Positions 62,038-64,000 of a stretch of 64,000 nucleotides of DNA are shown here, in pieces. A program made the position numbers and the translations under genes. Within the stretch, counting starts at the first letter, position 1, and every line of letters begins with the position of its first letter. The notes under the pieces were generated by a model. That model did no database searches and was not told where the DNA came from. It was given only the letters and a program-made list of their open reading frames with translations. The DNA comes from DASVUC01 sp038237225 (GTDB taxonomy: Bacteria; Planctomycetota; Phycisphaerae; Tepidisphaerales; Tepidisphaeraceae). The stretch is taken from contig JBBRYX010000020.1 of the NCBI GenBank assembly GCA_038237225.1, positions 30,616-94,615 of the forward strand, in the 5' to 3' direction.

Positions 62038-64000
62038 TCAAGGCTTTACAACTTTGACTGGCACGGTAACGCTTTCACTCGCCAAATGTCCCACAACATT
62101 CGTTTCCCCTGCTTTTTTCCCTTTTATTTTGAAGGTCACGTAACCATTCTCGTCGCTAAGCCCGCCGTTCACGGCGATTACGTCTAACACTGTGTTGTCG
62201 TAACCACCGACAGTTACTTGAATTCCGGCCACCGCCTTTCCATTATCATCGGCCACTCGAAAGAAAACGTCACCCTTGTTGCCCTCGATCAAGTCCACCC
62301 CGGTCGTCGTTTGCTCTAAATGCACCTTCACGACTTGAATTGGTGAAGTTTTGCCACGGTCACTTCCCGTCAGAGGCTTGACCGTTAATCGCCCGGTTCC
62401 ACTTGTGACTCCGGTCACTGAGAGGATACCACTTCCATTTGCCCCGATGGTTGCATTACCATTTGTCACCACTTTGCCGCTTTCATCTGCAGCGCTTAAC
62501 ACGAGCCCGTCGGCAGGACTACCATCTTCGTCGGCTGCAGTGACCTGCACATCCTTTGTCTCCTCTACACGAACACTTTCGCTTTGGATCCCCAGTCGGT
62601 ACCGCAGCGCATTCACGTCAAAGAGCAAGGATTTCCATCCACCTCCATCGAAACCACTTCCCATGACGCTGACATTTGCCGAGTCGGAATGCGTGTCCTG
62701 CTGGAACTGGATTTCGTTGTAGCCGACGCTAACCGCAACGGCATGGTCCTGTCCATCAACGGTGGCCGTGACGGTGCCGCTGCCGGTGCAGTATAAATCG
62801 AAATACATCGCGAGCCCATAGTGCGACGGCAAGTTACTGAGATCGAGCGTGAAACCATCGTTGCTGTGCTGGACGGGCGCTTCACCATCTTCAGAAAAGT
62901 CCGCGCTGCTCCGGTCGAAGGAAAGAATATTCTGGTGCTGATAATATGGTTGCCAGAGGGTGACGAGGCCGTCGCCATAAGGCGTTTCCACGTCCAGCGG
63001 ATCAGACGGTGAGGAGGGGTTACCCGGATCCTCGCTAGCGAGCAAAGCGCGGGAAGCGCCGCCATTGAGGCCTCCAAGCGCCACGACGCGCAGTGTGTTG
63101 GCGTTACCAGAAACCAGATCACCAACCCTCAGGCTTTGCGAACCCGCAGGCGCGCTGCCCAAATCCTGCCAGTTCTGGGCATAGGAATCGAAAATCTGCA
63201 CCTCAAAGCCGCCGGTTGCCTCTGGGTCATCGTCCCAAGTCAACGTAGCTTCCCGTGGGTCCGTGGTGGCGCTGGCCGTCACGCTCGTCGGTTTCATCGG
63301 CACGCCGGCATCCAGTGTCGTCACGCTCAGCGCTACGGACCAGTCGGAGGTGGCGCCGCCGCCGGTCGCGCGTACGCGCACCTGGTATTGCGTGTCGGGA
63401 TCGAGACTGGTGATCATGTGATTCCCGCGGGCATTTTGATTCACCGGGTCAGTGCCTTCGCTGGACCAGTTGAAGCCGTCGTTGGACCATTGCACATCAA
63501 AGCCGCTTTCATCCGTATTGCGGTCCGACCACATCACGCGTGCAGATCCCGAGCCGGGTACGAGGTTCAGGTCCTGCGGCGTTGCCAAGCCGACGGTAAT
63601 GCTCTTCAAATCGCTCACCCAATTCGAGCCGTCATCGGAGGCCGTAAGGTCAATCGTGTAAGTCCCGACGGTCTGCGGCGTGAATTCCAGCTAAGAATCT
63701 TGCCCCGAAACAACCGTAATACCATCCTTGGATACTTGCCAATTTTGATAAAGCGGATCGTCCCAGCCGGGATCAACGACGTTCGCAGTCAAAAAAATCG
63801 GCTCCATCTCAACTGTGGTGTCCGGCGCCGCGATCACCACCGTCGGCGCCACATTATTCACATCCACATCCTGCCCCAGCCGCACCGGCGACGCATACCG
63901 CCCACTCGCCACCAGCGGATTTCCCGCGCCCAAGCCCAGCGTCGCATCAATTCCGGTGTAGTCCTGCGCTCCCACGTCTGAATCAAAGTTGGTGTCGCCA
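62038..64000 (-). pseudogene. PKD/FN3-type surface protein gene interrupted by an in-frame stop (partial)
   Basis: One reverse frame spans the right window edge to 62038, broken by a single TAG at 63691-63693. Upstream of it (5' part): LGLGAGNPLVASGRYASPVRL and a PKD-like start VIAAPDTTVEMEPIFLTANV. Downstream in the same frame the PKD domain resumes with LEFTPQTVGTYTIDLTASDDG. Two fibronectin III domains follow (ATPQDLNLVPGSGSARVMWSD; PTSVTASATTDPREATLTWDD), then a beta-rich domain and two Ig-like modules ending GETNVVGHLASESVTVPVKV. Probably a secreted surface protein. It may be a recent pseudogene, a sequencing error, or readthrough. The true 5' end is outside the window. Confidence 0.8.

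Overview
The window looks like chromosomal DNA of a Planctomycetota bacterium, probably class Phycisphaerae. It is GC-rich with mostly forward or reverse gene blocks. It carries an alternative complex III/caa3 oxidase cluster, a DUF1343 (NamZ) protein, large PQQ-propeller/TPR and FHA proteins, and many short palindromic repeats between genes. This taxonomic call is an inference from gene content; no rRNA is present.

Layout. 1-5.8 kb: a very large reverse-strand FHA-domain membrane protein that runs off the left edge. 6.2-8.6 kb: purH, then a tRNA-Leu(CAG) with its own promoter and terminator, then a DUF433/DUF5615 toxin-antitoxin-like pair. 8.6-13.4 kb: reverse-strand genes (fused ABC permease, a lipoprotein, a stand-alone RnfC-like protein, a TIM-barrel isomerase). 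13.6-16 kb: a forward operon matching YdbH-YnbE-YdbL, an intermembrane lipid-transport system in E. coli. 16.3-19.7 kb: a reverse operon (flippase-like membrane protein, VOC protein, PQQ-type sugar dehydrogenase). 19.9-21 kb: ATP sulfurylase. 21-23.5 kb: a repeat-rich stretch with small membrane or secreted proteins. 23.5-31.6 kb: reverse-strand genes (RDD protein, lipoprotein, cyclodeaminase, M16 protease, DUF2231 membrane protein). 31.9-42.3 kb: mainly forward genes (PhyH dioxygenase, MTA phosphorylase, a 1.5-k-residue PQQ/TPR protein, NFU, TadA, a kinase-like protein, NDH-2), with one reverse-strand BamE-like lipoprotein at 33.1-33.4 kb.

41-55.6 kb is the centrepiece: type II NADH dehydrogenase, then ActA-F (alternative complex III), an oxidase-associated small protein, Sco1 and CtaC-D-E-F (A2-type caa3 oxidase). 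Together they encode a complete NADH to quinone to cytochrome c to O2 chain. 55.6-59.9 kb holds a NamZ muramidase, an N-acyl-D-amino-acid deacylase and an M20 peptidase, plausibly used for muropeptide or peptide scavenging. 59.9-64 kb looks accessory: REP hairpins, an IS256-type transposase remnant, unrecognised genes, and a PKD/FN3 surface protein split by one in-frame stop.

The most unusual theme is the repeat population. At least eight families of short palindromes sit in most intergenic gaps. They intrude into coding ends, where they supply stop codons, C-terminal tails, an N-terminal extension and part of one lipoprotein signal peptide. One palindromic module is nested inside members of two different families.
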